Origin: Gammaproteobacteria bacterium
Lineage (GTDB): Bacteria > Pseudomonadota > Gammaproteobacteria > Pseudomonadales > Azotimanducaceae
Length of the DNA: 39,059 bases
Direction of reading: 5' to 3'
Assembly (NCBI GenBank): GCA_028821515.1
Contig: JAPPGA010000045.1
Location: 1-39,059, forward strand
Positions 20,482 through 29,340 of this stretch are shown here, piece by piece. Below the pieces are notes generated by a model. It ran no database searches, was not told the origin of the DNA, and saw only the letters and a program-made list of their open reading frames with translations. Both the position numbers and the translations under genes were made by a program. Position 1 is the stretch's first letter; each line of letters starts with the position of its first letter.

Positions 20482-21915
20482 ATGAGCAACAGGCAGAAGT
20501 TCTACATCAACGGCGAGTGGGTCGAGCCCTCCACCGGGGCGACCCTGGAAGTCATCAACCCGTCCACGGAGGAGCTGACCGACTCCATCGCCATGGGCGG
20601 CCAGGCGGATGTCGATGCCGCAGTGGAAGCGGCCGGCGCCGCGTTCGAGACGTGGTCCGTCACCACGCGAGAGCAGCGCGTCGAAGTGATGGAGGCGATC
20701 ATCGAGGTGTTCAAGCGCCGCATGGGTGATCTCGCAGCCACCATCAGCGAAGAGATGGGCGCACCGATGTCGCTGGCCAACGCGGCGCAGGCGCCTGCCG
20801 GTCTCGGGCACTTCATGACGACGCTGCGGGTCCTGAGAACGTTCGAGTTCGAAGAGGAGATCGGCACTTCGCACGTGGTCCGGGAACCCGCCGGAGTGTG
20901 CGGTTTCATTACCCCCTGGAACTGGCCCATCAACCAGATCGCCTGCAAGGTGGCGCCAGCCCTCGCGGCGGGCTGCACGATGGTCCTGAAGCCCTCCGAA
21001 GTGGCGCCACTCAACGCCATCGTGTTTGCGGAGATACTCGACGAGGCCGGCGTGCCGGCAGGCGTCTTCAACCTGGTGAACGGCGATGGACCGACGGTCG
21101 GCGCCGCGTTGTCCAGGCATCCGGGAGTCGACATGGTGTCGTTCACGGGCTCGACACGCGCCGGCGTCGAAGTTGCCCGGAATGCCGCGCCCACGGTCAA
21201 GCGCGTTGCGCAGGAACTGGGCGGCAAGTCGGCCAACATCATCCTTGACGACGCGGATTTTCCGACGGCGATTGCGAGGGACGTGTTCGGCATGTGCCTG
21301 AACTCCGGACAATCCTGCAATGCGCCCTCAAGAATGCTGGTGCCCAAGGCGCGCATGGAAGAAGCTGCCGCCATCGCCACCGCGGCTGCCCGGAACGTGA
21401 GAGTCGGCGACCCGCAATCGGCTGAGACGACCATCGGGCCCGTGGTGTCCTCGGTACAGTTCGAGAAGATCCAGAACCTGATCCAGAAGGGTATTGACGA
21501 AGGCGCAACCCTCGAGACCGGCGGCACCGGCCGGCCCGACGGCCTGAACCAGGGCTACTACGTCAAGCCCACCGTGTTCTCCAACGTCACCAACGACATG
21601 ACGATCGCCCAGGAGGAGATCTTCGGTCCGGTGCTGTCCCTGATCGGCTACGAGGACGACGAGGATGCCGTGCGGATTGCCAACGACACGATTTACGGGT
21701 TGTCGGGGTACATCTCCTCAGGGGACCCGGAACGCGCCAAGGCCATCGCCCGGCGCATTCGCACCGGCAACGTGCATCTGAACGGTGCGATCGTTGACAA
21801 CAAGGCCCCGTTCGGCGGCTACAAGCAGTCCGGCAACGGCCGCGAGTGGGGTCAATACGGGTTCGAGGAGTTCCTCGAGGTCAAGGCGATCATGGGCTAC
21901 AACGCGGCGGGGTAA
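20482..21915 (+). CDS. Aldehyde dehydrogenase family protein
   Basis: 477 residues, standard length for the NAD(P)-dependent aldehyde dehydrogenase superfamily. Catalytic residues are N147 in PWNWPINQ, E245 in QELGGKSA and the nucleophile C279 in SGQSCNAPS. The C-terminus has GGYKQSGNGREWGQYGFEEF, as in family members that oxidise aliphatic or aromatic aldehydes. It is 111 bases downstream of PhyH and may oxidise an aldehyde released by that enzyme, which is inference. The ATG at 20482 starts the canonical MSNRQKFYINGEWV opening and is preceded by GGGAAGGCAGG. A longer frame from 20404 only adds a non-conserved leader. Confidence 0.96.
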   Translation: MSNRQKFYINGEWVEPSTGATLEVINPSTEELTDSIAMGGQADVDAAVEAAGAAFETWSVTTREQRVEVMEAIIEVFKRRMGDLAATISEEMGAPMSLANAAQAPAGLGHFMTTLRVLRTFEFEEEIGTSHVVREPAGVCGFITPWNWPINQIACKVAPALAAGCTMVLKPSEVAPLNAIVFAEILDEAGVPAGVFNLVNGDGPTVGAALSRHPGVDMVSFTGSTRAGVEVARNAAPTVKRVAQELGGKSANIILDDADFPTAIARDVFGMCLNSGQSCNAPSRMLVPKARMEEAAAIATAAARNVRVGDPQSAETTIGPVVSSVQFEKIQNLIQKGIDEGATLETGGTGRPDGLNQGYYVKPTVFSNVTNDMTIAQEEIFGPVLSLIGYEDDEDAVRIANDTIYGLSGYISSGDPERAKAIARRIRTGNVHLNGAIVDNKAPFGGYKQSGNGREWGQYGFEEFLEVKAIMGYNAAG

Positions 21916-22015
21916 ACCGGGCCAGAGCATTCGATTCCCGTCCGGGCTTCGCGTCCGGTTTCGATGTCCGGGTCAACGGGCGGTAACGGCGACGTTTCCC
22001 CGCCGAGGCTCACGA

Positions 22016-22318
22016 TCAGGAAGCGCGGGTCCCCGAGAAGCTCGCGTTGCCAAACGCACCGAGCACGACGTTGCCGGAGATCTCGTCTCCGCTCACCGTC
22101 GCCGAGAACTCGAGCGTCATCGCCATCGGCGAGGTGATGTTGGCCTTCCATGACAGGGAGTCGCCTTCCACGGTGCCATCTTCGATATCAATAGCGCCCT
22201 GCGGGCCCGACATATTGCCCGTCAGGGTATTGCCATCAGTGGCCAGCGTGAGCGTCGCGTTCTGCGGGCCCATGGGGGTGTTCGTGACCGTGTTCCAGAC
22301 TCCGTCCACATTGCTCAT
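22016..22318 (-). CDS. Small conserved hypothetical protein
   Basis: 100 residues, rich in glycine, serine and threonine, built of short alternating strands (GVWNTVTNTPMG, LTLATDGNTLTGN, GTVEGDSLSW, EISGNVVLG, ASFSGTRAS). This suggests a small beta-barrel or lipocalin-like domain. The ATG at 22318 is chosen because AGGAG lies 9 bases upstream; the open frame extends 42 codons further without a better start. No signal peptide is seen. It stands divergent from the PEGA-SUMF1 gene. Function is unknown. Confidence 0.75.
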   Translation of the reverse strand: MSNVDGVWNTVTNTPMGPQNATLTLATDGNTLTGNMSGPQGAIDIEDGTVEGDSLSWKANITSPMAMTLEFSATVSGDEISGNVVLGAFGNASFSGTRAS

Positions 22319-22397
22319 TGGTTCATTCTCCTGTGCAACGCCCCAAGGGCTGCGTGGTCCAAATCGAGTATGACAGAGTGGCCGAGCGGCTGTACAG

Positions 22398-24281
22398 TTG
22401 GCGGTCACGCGATGGCGCAGAAGTGATGCCGTGCCCGAAGCCACACCCCGTAACGGGCAACCGTTGAACCGACGGCCACGACGCTTCGAAACTCCACCAC
22501 GTCACCGTAGCTGGGTGACGCTCGGCTTACTGGTACTCCTCGTCCTGGGCGGAGCTTACGGTCCCGGTCTCATCCGCGGCAGCGCCACGATCCGGGTCGA
22601 CTCGACTCCACCCGGAGCAACCGTCGTCCTGAACGGCGACGAGCGGGGCGTTACCCCTGTGGAAATAACTGGCGTACCGCCCGGGGAGGCGATGCTGCAC
22701 CTGCGGCATCCACACCGCGGCGACGATTTGGTCCGCCTGACGCTAGAACGGGGCGATAGCAAGACGCACCACGTGTCATTCCCGCCGGCATTCGGCGCAC
22801 TGGAGGTGGTGACGAATCCGCGCGGAGCGCAAGTGATCCTGAACGGAAGTGCACTGGACCAGGTGACGCCAACGACCATCGACTCGATCCCCACCGGTGA
22901 ACACAAGGTGGAGGTCTCGATCTATGGTCGCGAATCGAAGACCGCGACCATCGAGGTGTTCCCCGGAACAACGACCCGGCACGCACTGGAACTCGAACGA
23001 GTTCCCATGGGCGCGTTGACGCTGCAACTGACCCCCGCCAACGCGACGGTCGAGTTGTTGGATGCGCCGCTGCCCTACTCCTCCGGCGTCCGGCTACCGA
23101 TCGGCACTTACAGGTTGCGCGTCTCGTCGCCCGGCTACGATGCGCGCGAAATGGACGTGACCGTCGCGCATGGACCCAACCGCAAGCGCGTCGACCTTGC
23201 ACGGCAATACGGCCGGCTTGCGGTCGACATACGCCCCGCCAACGCCACCGTGACCGTGGCCGCGAAATCGGAAGGTGGCCGCCCCAGACCCTTCAGTGAA
23301 CAGATGCACCTTCCCGCAGGGCCATTCACCATCCGGGCAACGGCGATGGGTTATCGGAACCTCGTCCGCAACCTGACCATGACGCCCGCCGGCATCTCGC
23401 TGAGACTTGACATGAAAAGACTCGATGTCACGCCGGGGCGGCGATTCCGCGACGAGATGAGGTCGGGCGGCGAGGGACCGGAACTTGTCATCGTCGGTCC
23501 CGGGGCGTTTGTCATGGGTTCGGACAGCGGCCCACGAGATGAAGGACCCGCTCGCGAAGTTCAGATATCACAACCTTTCGCCATCGGCATATACGAAGTC
23601 AAAACAGCAGAGTTCAATCGTTTCCGCAAGGCCCACTCCCATGGAACAAACGCCTCCGGGGAGCGCCAGCGACCCGACGCGGTTGTTCCATGGGCGACGA
23701 GCGGGGCCGGGCCACAGGCGGAGCCGGAGGCGCCGGCTGTGGGGCACTCGGAAGCGAACAAACTTCCGGCCACCGGCCTGTCATTGCGCGATGCGCTCGA
23801 CTACCTGGCCTTTCTCTCGCGGGAGACTGGCCATACCTACCGTCTGCCAAGCGAAGCTGAATGGGAATACGCCGCGCGCGCCGGAAGCGACACCCTCTAC
23901 TATTTCGGCGACGACCCCGATGCGCTGTGCGAACACGCCAACGTTGCCGACGAAACCCTGGGGGAACCATACCCCTACTATCAGACGGCGAACTGCAGGG
24001 ACGGGTTCATACGCCTGGCACCCGTCGGGAGTTTCAAACCCAACGCGTTCGGACTGTACGATGTCATCGGAAACGTGGAAGAGTGGGTTGCCGACTGTTG
24101 GCACGGGACCTACAAGGGGGCGCCTCGTGACGCGCGTGCGTGGGATGCCGGCTGCGCTCGATTCAATGTGGTTCGAGGGGGAGCGTACGATGCGCCTCCC
24201 GACGACCAGCGAATGACGTTCCGCACCATGGGCGGCGACGCGTCGGGCTCCCGCGGGATGCGGGTGGTCCGGGAACTATAG
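22398..24281 (+). CDS. Membrane-anchored PEGA-repeat protein with SUMF1-type domain
   Basis: 627 residues in the longest form. A basic N-terminus is followed by one transmembrane helix (about 40-58, VTLGLLVLLVLGGAYGPGLI). Several PEGA-like beta repeats span about 60-340, with STPPGATVVLNG and TNPRGAQVILNG as their hallmarks. A formylglycine-generating-enzyme-like (SUMF1) domain fills about 365-627, with FVMGSD, YRLPSEAEWEYAARAG, YDVIGNVEEWVADCW and VVRGGAYD. The cysteine pair that binds copper in true formylglycine-generating enzymes is not present in the RGGAYDAPPDDQRMTFRTMG region, so sulfatase activation is unlikely. PEGA domains and SUMF1-type domains occur in surface and signalling proteins. 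The protein probably faces the periplasm. The start is uncertain: TTG at 22398, or a GTG at 22431. Confidence 0.85.
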   Translation: MAVTRWRRSDAVPEATPRNGQPLNRRPRRFETPPRHRSWVTLGLLVLLVLGGAYGPGLIRGSATIRVDSTPPGATVVLNGDERGVTPVEITGVPPGEAMLHLRHPHRGDDLVRLTLERGDSKTHHVSFPPAFGALEVVTNPRGAQVILNGSALDQVTPTTIDSIPTGEHKVEVSIYGRESKTATIEVFPGTTTRHALELERVPMGALTLQLTPANATVELLDAPLPYSSGVRLPIGTYRLRVSSPGYDAREMDVTVAHGPNRKRVDLARQYGRLAVDIRPANATVTVAAKSEGGRPRPFSEQMHLPAGPFTIRATAMGYRNLVRNLTMTPAGISLRLDMKRLDVTPGRRFRDEMRSGGEGPELVIVGPGAFVMGSDSGPRDEGPAREVQISQPFAIGIYEVKTAEFNRFRKAHSHGTNASGERQRPDAVVPWATSGAGPQAEPEAPAVGHSEANKLPATGLSLRDALDYLAFLSRETGHTYRLPSEAEWEYAARAGSDTLYYFGDDPDALCEHANVADETLGEPYPYYQTANCRDGFIRLAPVGSFKPNAFGLYDVIGNVEEWVADCWHGTYKGAPRDARAWDAGCARFNVVRGGAYDAPPDDQRMTFRTMGGDASGSRGMRVVREL

Positions 24282-24302
24282 TCGGAAGAGGAAACAACCA
24301 AC

Positions 24303-26150
24303 ATGACGATGACCGAACCCAATGGCGGCGAGAGCTGGGACCTCTCGAACGAGTATCCCTCGGCTGACTCTGCGGAAATCGACGCCGACTTCGCCGAGCT
24401 CGATGCGCTGTCCGACGCTCGCGACCGCGTGGCCGCCGTCCTTCGTTCACTGCTCGACGACGCCGAATCGCTGTCCGTTGACCGCGCGGAACCAGGCATA
24501 AGGGCGGCGCGCGAAGCCTTTGTCCTGGGCGAGGCGGCCGAGCGGATTCTGAACGACCTCGAAACCTATGCCGAATGCCTCCTGAGCGTGGACAGTTCCG
24601 ATGAAGCGGGGCAGGCGTTGCTCGGGCGTCTGCAGGCGTACGTGAAACGCAACGACGCGGTCGCCGAACCGTTGCGGCAGTTCCTGGACCGCATTCCCGA
24701 CGCCGTGGCGGAAGCCTTCCTGGCCGACGAGCGAACCGCGCCGGCGCGTTTTGTCGTCGAACACGCGCGCAAGCGACGCCGGGAACGCTTGAGCCTGGAC
24801 CAGGAAACCCTGGCCTCCAGCCTTGCGCAGGACGGCATTCACGCCTGGGGACGCCTCTATGATCAGCTCTCCGGGACGCTGACTTGCGAAGTCCCTGACA
24901 ACGGCGCGACCCGCACCATCGGACTGGCCGAAGCCAGCGGCTTGCTCCTCGCGTCCGACAACAGCGTGCGCGAGAGCGCCTGGCGGGCCATCAACACTGC
25001 GTGGGATGAACATGTCGAGTCCTGCTCGGCGGCAATCAACGCGATAGCCGGATGGCGCCTGGAAATGTGCGCTCGCCGCGGCACGCACTTCCTCGACGCC
25101 CCGCTGCACATGAATCGAATCGAACGCGCGACGCTCGACACCATCCTCGGCGTGGCGGAGGAAACCATGCCGCTGGCGCGCCGCGCAGCGCGGTTGCAGG
25201 CGAAAGCCTAAGGCAAGCAACGGTATGGCCCGTGGGATCAACGCGCGCCGGCCCCCTCGCCCGGCGCCCGCGAATCGGCGTCGATTCCCTACCGGGAGGC
25301 GATCGACATCATCGCGGCTTCATACGGGTCCATCGATCCCCGGATGGGAGAATTCGTCCGGATGATGTCGGCGAACCGCTGGATAGAAGGCACCGTGGGC
25401 GGTCGCAAGCGTCCGGGCGCGTATTGCACCGGTTTCAGGAAGTCACGCTCTCCGCGCGTCTACATGACCTACACGGGCGGCGCCAGCGACGTCATCACCC
25501 TCGCCCACGAACTCGGACATGCGTTCCACGGCTGGGTGATGCGGGAACTGCCCGACTGCCAGCACGGCTACGGCATGTCCATCGCGGAAACGGCCAGCAC
25601 ATTCGGAGAGACCGTCGTTCGCAACGCGCTCCTCGAACGTGCCGAGACGCCGGCGGCCGAACTCGAAATCGTATGGCAGGAGGCGGAGGCGCTGATCGCG
25701 TTCATACTGAATATCCCGACCCGTTTCGAGTTCGAACGCAACTTTTACGAGGCGCGAGAGAAACGCCCGCAAAGGCCCGACGAACTGAAGGAAATGATGA
25801 GCGCCGCCTGGCAAAAGTGGTACGGCGACAGCCTGTCGGAACCGGACCCGTTGTTCTGGGCAAACAAGCTCCACTTCTATATTTCGGGTTTGAGCTTCTA
25901 CAACTTCCCCTATCTCTTCGGCTACCTGTTCAGCCTCGGCGTCTACGCGCGCAGGGAAGCCAGGAGTGCAGGGTTCCTCGACCGTTACGAGGCATTGCTC
26001 CGGGATACGGGACGCACCACCGCCGAGGAACTCGCTGACAAGTACCTCGACGCCGACCTGACGCAACCGGATTTCTGGCGCGGCACGATCAGGATGCTTG
26101 AGTCTCGCATCGACTACTTCGAGACCCTGGTCGAGCAGGCTGCGGGATAG
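24303..26150 (+). pseudogene. M3-family oligoendopeptidase gene interrupted by one in-frame TAA
   Basis: The frame opens at ATG 24303, after AGAGGA, and codes for an M3 (PepF-type) zinc peptidase up to RLQAKA. It then meets TAA at 25209-25211 (codon 303). The same frame continues after it without any shift as GKQRYGPWDQRAPAP and IPYREAIDII to the end at 26150. The zinc site lies beyond the stop: LAHELGHAFHG (H402, E403, H406 on the joined frame) and E429 in SIAETAS. In this family the position of the stop is normally leucine (KALGK), one base from TAA if the codon was TTA. The first part alone has no active site. The second part could start at ATG 25344 but would lack the N-terminal lobe. It is either a recent pseudogene, a sequencing error or a site of readthrough. 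Confidence 0.85.
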
Positions 26151-26170
26151 GAGCCCTCAGCCCCGGGAGC

Positions 26171-26200
26171 GCGAGGGTGTCCCTCGCAAAAAAGGGACAT
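26171..26200. repeat. Small REP-like palindromic element
   Basis: GCGAGGG (26171-26177) and CCCTCGC (26181-26187) form a perfect 7-base stem with a three-base loop. AAAAAA and a second arm, AGGGAC (26193-26198), follow and can pair alternatively with GTCCCT (26179-26184). On the minus strand a run of six T precedes, not follows, the stem, so a standard terminator reading is poor. Nested, exclusive stems of this kind resemble repetitive extragenic palindromes, but only one copy is in the window. Confidence 0.35.
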
Positions 26201-26253
26201 TCCCGATCTCTGACGAGTAAGGAAGTCCCGGCAGTTCGGAGTCCTGGCGGGAC

Positions 26254-26271
26254 GTACTTCCATGGAAGTAC
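26254..26271. promoter_or_regulatory. Perfect 18-base palindrome
   Basis: GTACTTCCATGGAAGTAC is fully self-complementary with no spacer. It lies 93 bases before the DUF4143 ATPase start. Just upstream, GGAAGTCCCG (26221-26230) is nearly complementary to CGGGACGTACTTCC, so the region can also form a longer imperfect hairpin. It may be a protein-binding site or part of a mobile palindromic element. Confidence 0.4.
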
Positions 26272-26311
26272 CCCACAGCCGCGCTCCCTTGTTCAAGGCC
26301 GTTATTCCGCC

Positions 26312-26356
26312 AATACCATGAAAATCGATCTTCATGAAGACAATTTTCATGGTATT
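26312..26356. promoter_or_regulatory. Long nested inverted repeat directly upstream of the ATPase gene
   Basis: AATACCATGAAAAT (26312-26325) and ATTTTCATGGTATT (26343-26356) are perfect 14-base inverted arms. The 17-base spacer contains the palindrome CTTCATGAAG (26330-26339). The whole can be read as four alternating half-sites of the form ATGAA(A/G)A, that is, two adjoining 17-18 base operators. It ends 8 bases before the GTG start, is AT-rich compared with its surroundings, and leaves no room for a Shine-Dalgarno sequence. The promoter and operator must therefore lie inside it, and the message may be leaderless. Confidence 0.55.
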
Positions 26357-26364
26357 TTGTCTCC

Positions 26365-27564
26365 GTGCTGGTACGCGACGCCCATCGAGCCATCAAGACG
26401 GCCATCCGCCGTACTCCCATAGTGGTCCTCTCAGGACCAAGGCAGTGCGGCAAGACGACACTGGCACGGCAATTCCTGGCTTCCGACTCGGTCAACTACT
26501 TCGATCTCGAGTCGCCAGCGAGCCTCGCCCGTCTGGATGAACCGATGACCGCCCTGGCACCCCTGCGAGGCCTCGTCGTGATCGACGAGGTGCAGTTGCG
26601 CCCGGAATTGTTCCCGACGCTGCGCGTTCTCGTCGACCGGACACCGGCTCCTTCGCGGTTCCTGGTCCTGGGCAGCGCGTCGGGTCCGCTTCTCCGGCAG
26701 ACATCCGAGAGCCTGGCGGGACGCGTGGAACGGGTCCTATTGGGAGGTTTCACGCTTCGCGAGACGATCCGCGAGTCGCCGAACGCCCAGGGGCAATTGT
26801 GGCGTCGCGGCGCGATGCCACGCTCGTATCTCGCCGCGCGCGAAAAGGACAGCGTTGCCTGGCGTCGGGAGTTCATACAGACGCTGTTGGAACGGGACTT
26901 GCCGCAATGGGGCATTACCGTGCCCGCGACGGCGATGGGGCGTTTCTGGACCATGCTGGCGCACTACCATGGGCAGACATGGAACGCCGCCGAGCCAGCG
27001 AGGGCGCTCGGCGCCCCGCCAGCCGCAGTCCGCCGTTACCTGGATATCCTCACTGACGCGATGATGGTGCGCCAATTGCCACCGTGGTTCGCCAACCTGC
27101 GTAAACGCCAGGTGAAGGCACCGAAGATCTACCTGCGAGACTCGGGTCTGCTGCACCAATTGCTCGGCATAGCCACGGAGAGGGAACTCATGACGCACCC
27201 CCGCGTCGGCGCGTCATGGGAAGGGTTTGTCCTCGAGCAGGTGCTCGCCATGGAACCGCACGACGATGCGTACTTCTGGGCGACGCATCAAGGTGCCGAA
27301 ATCGATCTGATACTGCGCCGGGGCGGGAGTCTCTACGGCGTCGAGTGCAAGTTCGCCGACGCGCCGCGCATGACGCCTTCCATTCGCAACGCCCTGGCTG
27401 ATCTCGGCCTCGTCCGGGTGGCCGTAGTCTATCCCGGAACCCAGCGCTTCCCGCTCGAGAAGCGTGTCGAGGTGGTGCCGCTCGCGGCGTTGACGCGAGG
27501 TGACCCGCTTTTCGACACGACCGGCCCGCAGGCTGAATCGTCACGAGGGTCGTCGCCATCGTGA
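26365..27564 (+). CDS. AAA-type ATPase with DUF4143 C-terminal domain
   Basis: 399 residues. The N-terminal P-loop reads SGPRQCGKTT (G24-T32) and Walker B is VVIDEVQ (D74, E75). The C-terminal DUF4143 part carries SWEGFVLEQVL and then GAEIDLIL...YGVECKF, a PD-(D/E)XK-like pattern with D, E and K in place. Proteins of this architecture are very common in bacteria and archaea, often laterally transferred, and their function is not established; nuclease or regulatory roles have been suggested. The GTG start at 26365 gives the family's usual opening (LVRDAHRAIKTAIRRTPIVVLSGPRQ). An in-frame stop 30 bases upstream rules out a longer form. It is inserted between peptidase and hydrolase genes with its own palindromic control region. 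Confidence 0.92.
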   Translation: MLVRDAHRAIKTAIRRTPIVVLSGPRQCGKTTLARQFLASDSVNYFDLESPASLARLDEPMTALAPLRGLVVIDEVQLRPELFPTLRVLVDRTPAPSRFLVLGSASGPLLRQTSESLAGRVERVLLGGFTLRETIRESPNAQGQLWRRGAMPRSYLAAREKDSVAWRREFIQTLLERDLPQWGITVPATAMGRFWTMLAHYHGQTWNAAEPARALGAPPAAVRRYLDILTDAMMVRQLPPWFANLRKRQVKAPKIYLRDSGLLHQLLGIATERELMTHPRVGASWEGFVLEQVLAMEPHDDAYFWATHQGAEIDLILRRGGSLYGVECKFADAPRMTPSIRNALADLGLVRVAVVYPGTQRFPLEKRVEVVPLAALTRGDPLFDTTGPQAESSRGSSPS

Positions 27565-27654
27565 CCAGCGGTGACGCTTCGGCCAGCTTCGCCTTGACAC
27601 CCCCGCCGCCCCTGCACAGACTCGGACGCCAACAGCAGGGAGGCCCCACCGTCC

Positions 27655-28380
27655 ATGATTGAAAGACACCTCGATATCGTGACCGCCGACGGCGACATGA
27701 ATTCCTTCATCGTCTACCCGGAAGAGGGAGGTCCGTATCCGCTCGTCCTCTTCTACATGGACGCACCCGGAAAGCGCGAGGAGCTGCACGACATGGCGCG
27801 GCGGATCGCCACCGTCGGCTACTACGTCATCCTGCCCAACCTCTACTATCGGCAGGTGCGCGAGTATCACATGGGCATGCCCGGGGCCACCCGCGAGCGC
27901 ATGCGCGAACTGATGGACGGCCTAACCAATGCCATGGTCTGCCAGGACACCCAATCGATGCTCGATTTCGCCGCGTCCGAATCGTCCGCCCGCGGCGGGC
28001 CGGTGGGAGCGGTGGGCTACTGCATGAGTGGTCCCTTCGTGTTCGCCGCGGCGGCCGAGTTTCCGGATCGCATAAAGGCGTCGGCGTCCTTGCATGGGGT
28101 GAAGCTCTTCGGCGACGCCCCCGACTCTCCGCATCTGACCGCCGACCGCATCCAGGGCGAAATCTATTTCGGCTGCGCGGAGACGGACAACTGGGCACCG
28201 CCGGAACTGGTTGAGGCACTGGACAAGCACCTGGCGTCCACCGGGATCAACTACCACATCGAGTGGTATCCCGGCACGAACCACGGATTCGTCTTTCCCC
28301 AGCGCGAGGGGATGTACCACAAGGCTTCGGCGGAGAGACACTGGGAACGCCTGTTCGCGCTGTTCCAGCGCAATCTCTGA
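27655..28380 (+). CDS. Dienelactone hydrolase family protein
   Basis: 241 residues, alpha/beta-hydrolase of the dienelactone type. The nucleophile is a cysteine, C123 in VGYCMSG, completed by D178 in AETDNW and H210 in GTNHGFVF. Family members open lactone rings in aromatic catabolism or hydrolyse other small esters. A GGGAGG lies 11 bases before the ATG. The TauD-type gene follows after 26 bases in the same direction, so the two probably share a transcript with the transporter gene beyond. Confidence 0.93.
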   Translation: MIERHLDIVTADGDMNSFIVYPEEGGPYPLVLFYMDAPGKREELHDMARRIATVGYYVILPNLYYRQVREYHMGMPGATRERMRELMDGLTNAMVCQDTQSMLDFAASESSARGGPVGAVGYCMSGPFVFAAAAEFPDRIKASASLHGVKLFGDAPDSPHLTADRIQGEIYFGCAETDNWAPPELVEALDKHLASTGINYHIEWYPGTNHGFVFPQREGMYHKASAERHWERLFALFQRNL

Positions 28381-28406
28381 CCCCGGTCGAGCCAAGGAAG
28401 GGCCGG

Positions 28407-29282
28407 GTGAACATCGCGCCAAGCACGGCGACACTGGGCGCCACCGTTACCGACGTTCGCCTGAACACGCTGTCGGATCGCGATTGGCAGACCATCGAAG
28501 ACGCATTCCACCAATACGCGGTCCTCGTCTTTGCCCGTGCGAACCTTACGGAATCGGAACACATCGACTTCAGCCGCCGGTTCGGCCCGCTCGAACGCAC
28601 GCTTTCGCAACGTGCCGACCGACAGGAGATTTCCCTGCTGTCCAACGTCGCGCAGGACGGCAAGATCGCAAAACCCGACGACAACCTGGGACTGTTCCTC
28701 AAGGGCAACCGCTATTGGCACACGGACTCTTCGTTCAAGAAGGTGGGCGCCAAGGTGTCTCTCCTGCGCGCCGTGGAAGTCCCTGATTCCGGCGGCGACA
28801 CGGAGTGGGCGGACATGCGCGCAGGGTGGGACGCGCTCGACCCGGACACCCAGCGGCGGCTCGAAGGTCTCGTCGCGGTGCACTCCTACGCGTACTCGCA
28901 AGGCAAGGTCGGCGGTATCGCCCTCCTGAACAAGCGCGAGCAGGATGCGCTACCGCCGGTACGCCAACCGGTCGTGCGCGTGCACCCGGCGACGGGCCGA
29001 AAGAACCTCTACGTCGGCCGTCACGCGTCGCATATCGTCGGCATGCCGCGCGACGAAGGCCGGGCCTTGCTCGAACGATTGACGCAAGAGGCCTGCCAGG
29101 CGCCGCGCATCTTTCGCCACCATTGGGAGGCCGGAGACATCGTTGCCTGGGACAACCGGTGCGTACTGCATCGAGGACATCCCTGGCCGTTCGACCAGCC
29201 CCGCGTCATGAAGCGCACCACCGTGGCGGGCGACGGCGACAACCCCTGGACGATCTCCGAGGCCGGCGGCCAAGCGCCGTGA
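28407..29282 (+). CDS. TauD/TfdA-family dioxygenase
   Basis: 291 residues. The iron ligands are H105 and D107 in YWHTDSSF and H255 in VLHRGHPW, and the 2-oxoglutarate arginine is expected in the PRVMKRTTVAG segment that follows. Family members oxidise taurine, 2,4-D and related acids; TfdA-like members cleave ether or C-S bonds. The N-terminus (IAPSTATLGATVTDVRL) is the usual beginning. GTG at 28407 is chosen because AAGGAAG lies 6-9 bases upstream; the open frame extends further upstream only through the end of the hydrolase gene. The substrate is unknown, but a transporter gene follows 58 bases downstream. Confidence 0.93.
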   Translation: MNIAPSTATLGATVTDVRLNTLSDRDWQTIEDAFHQYAVLVFARANLTESEHIDFSRRFGPLERTLSQRADRQEISLLSNVAQDGKIAKPDDNLGLFLKGNRYWHTDSSFKKVGAKVSLLRAVEVPDSGGDTEWADMRAGWDALDPDTQRRLEGLVAVHSYAYSQGKVGGIALLNKREQDALPPVRQPVVRVHPATGRKNLYVGRHASHIVGMPRDEGRALLERLTQEACQAPRIFRHHWEAGDIVAWDNRCVLHRGHPWPFDQPRVMKRTTVAGDGDNPWTISEAGGQAP

Positions 29283-29340
29283 AATCCATCGCCCGCGTTG
29301 CGTGCGCACTTGGGCCAACGCCCGAGCCTCGGAAGGCGGC

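Noticed and set aside
25209-25211. Programmed recoding (selenocysteine or pyrrolysine type) at the peptidase stop
   Set aside because: The codon is TAA, which neither system uses, and the expected residue is leucine.
26171-26200. Rho-independent terminator for the M3 peptidase transcript
   Set aside because: The stem is followed by A on the plus strand and preceded by T on the minus strand, so neither orientation gives stem then T-run with a good stem.
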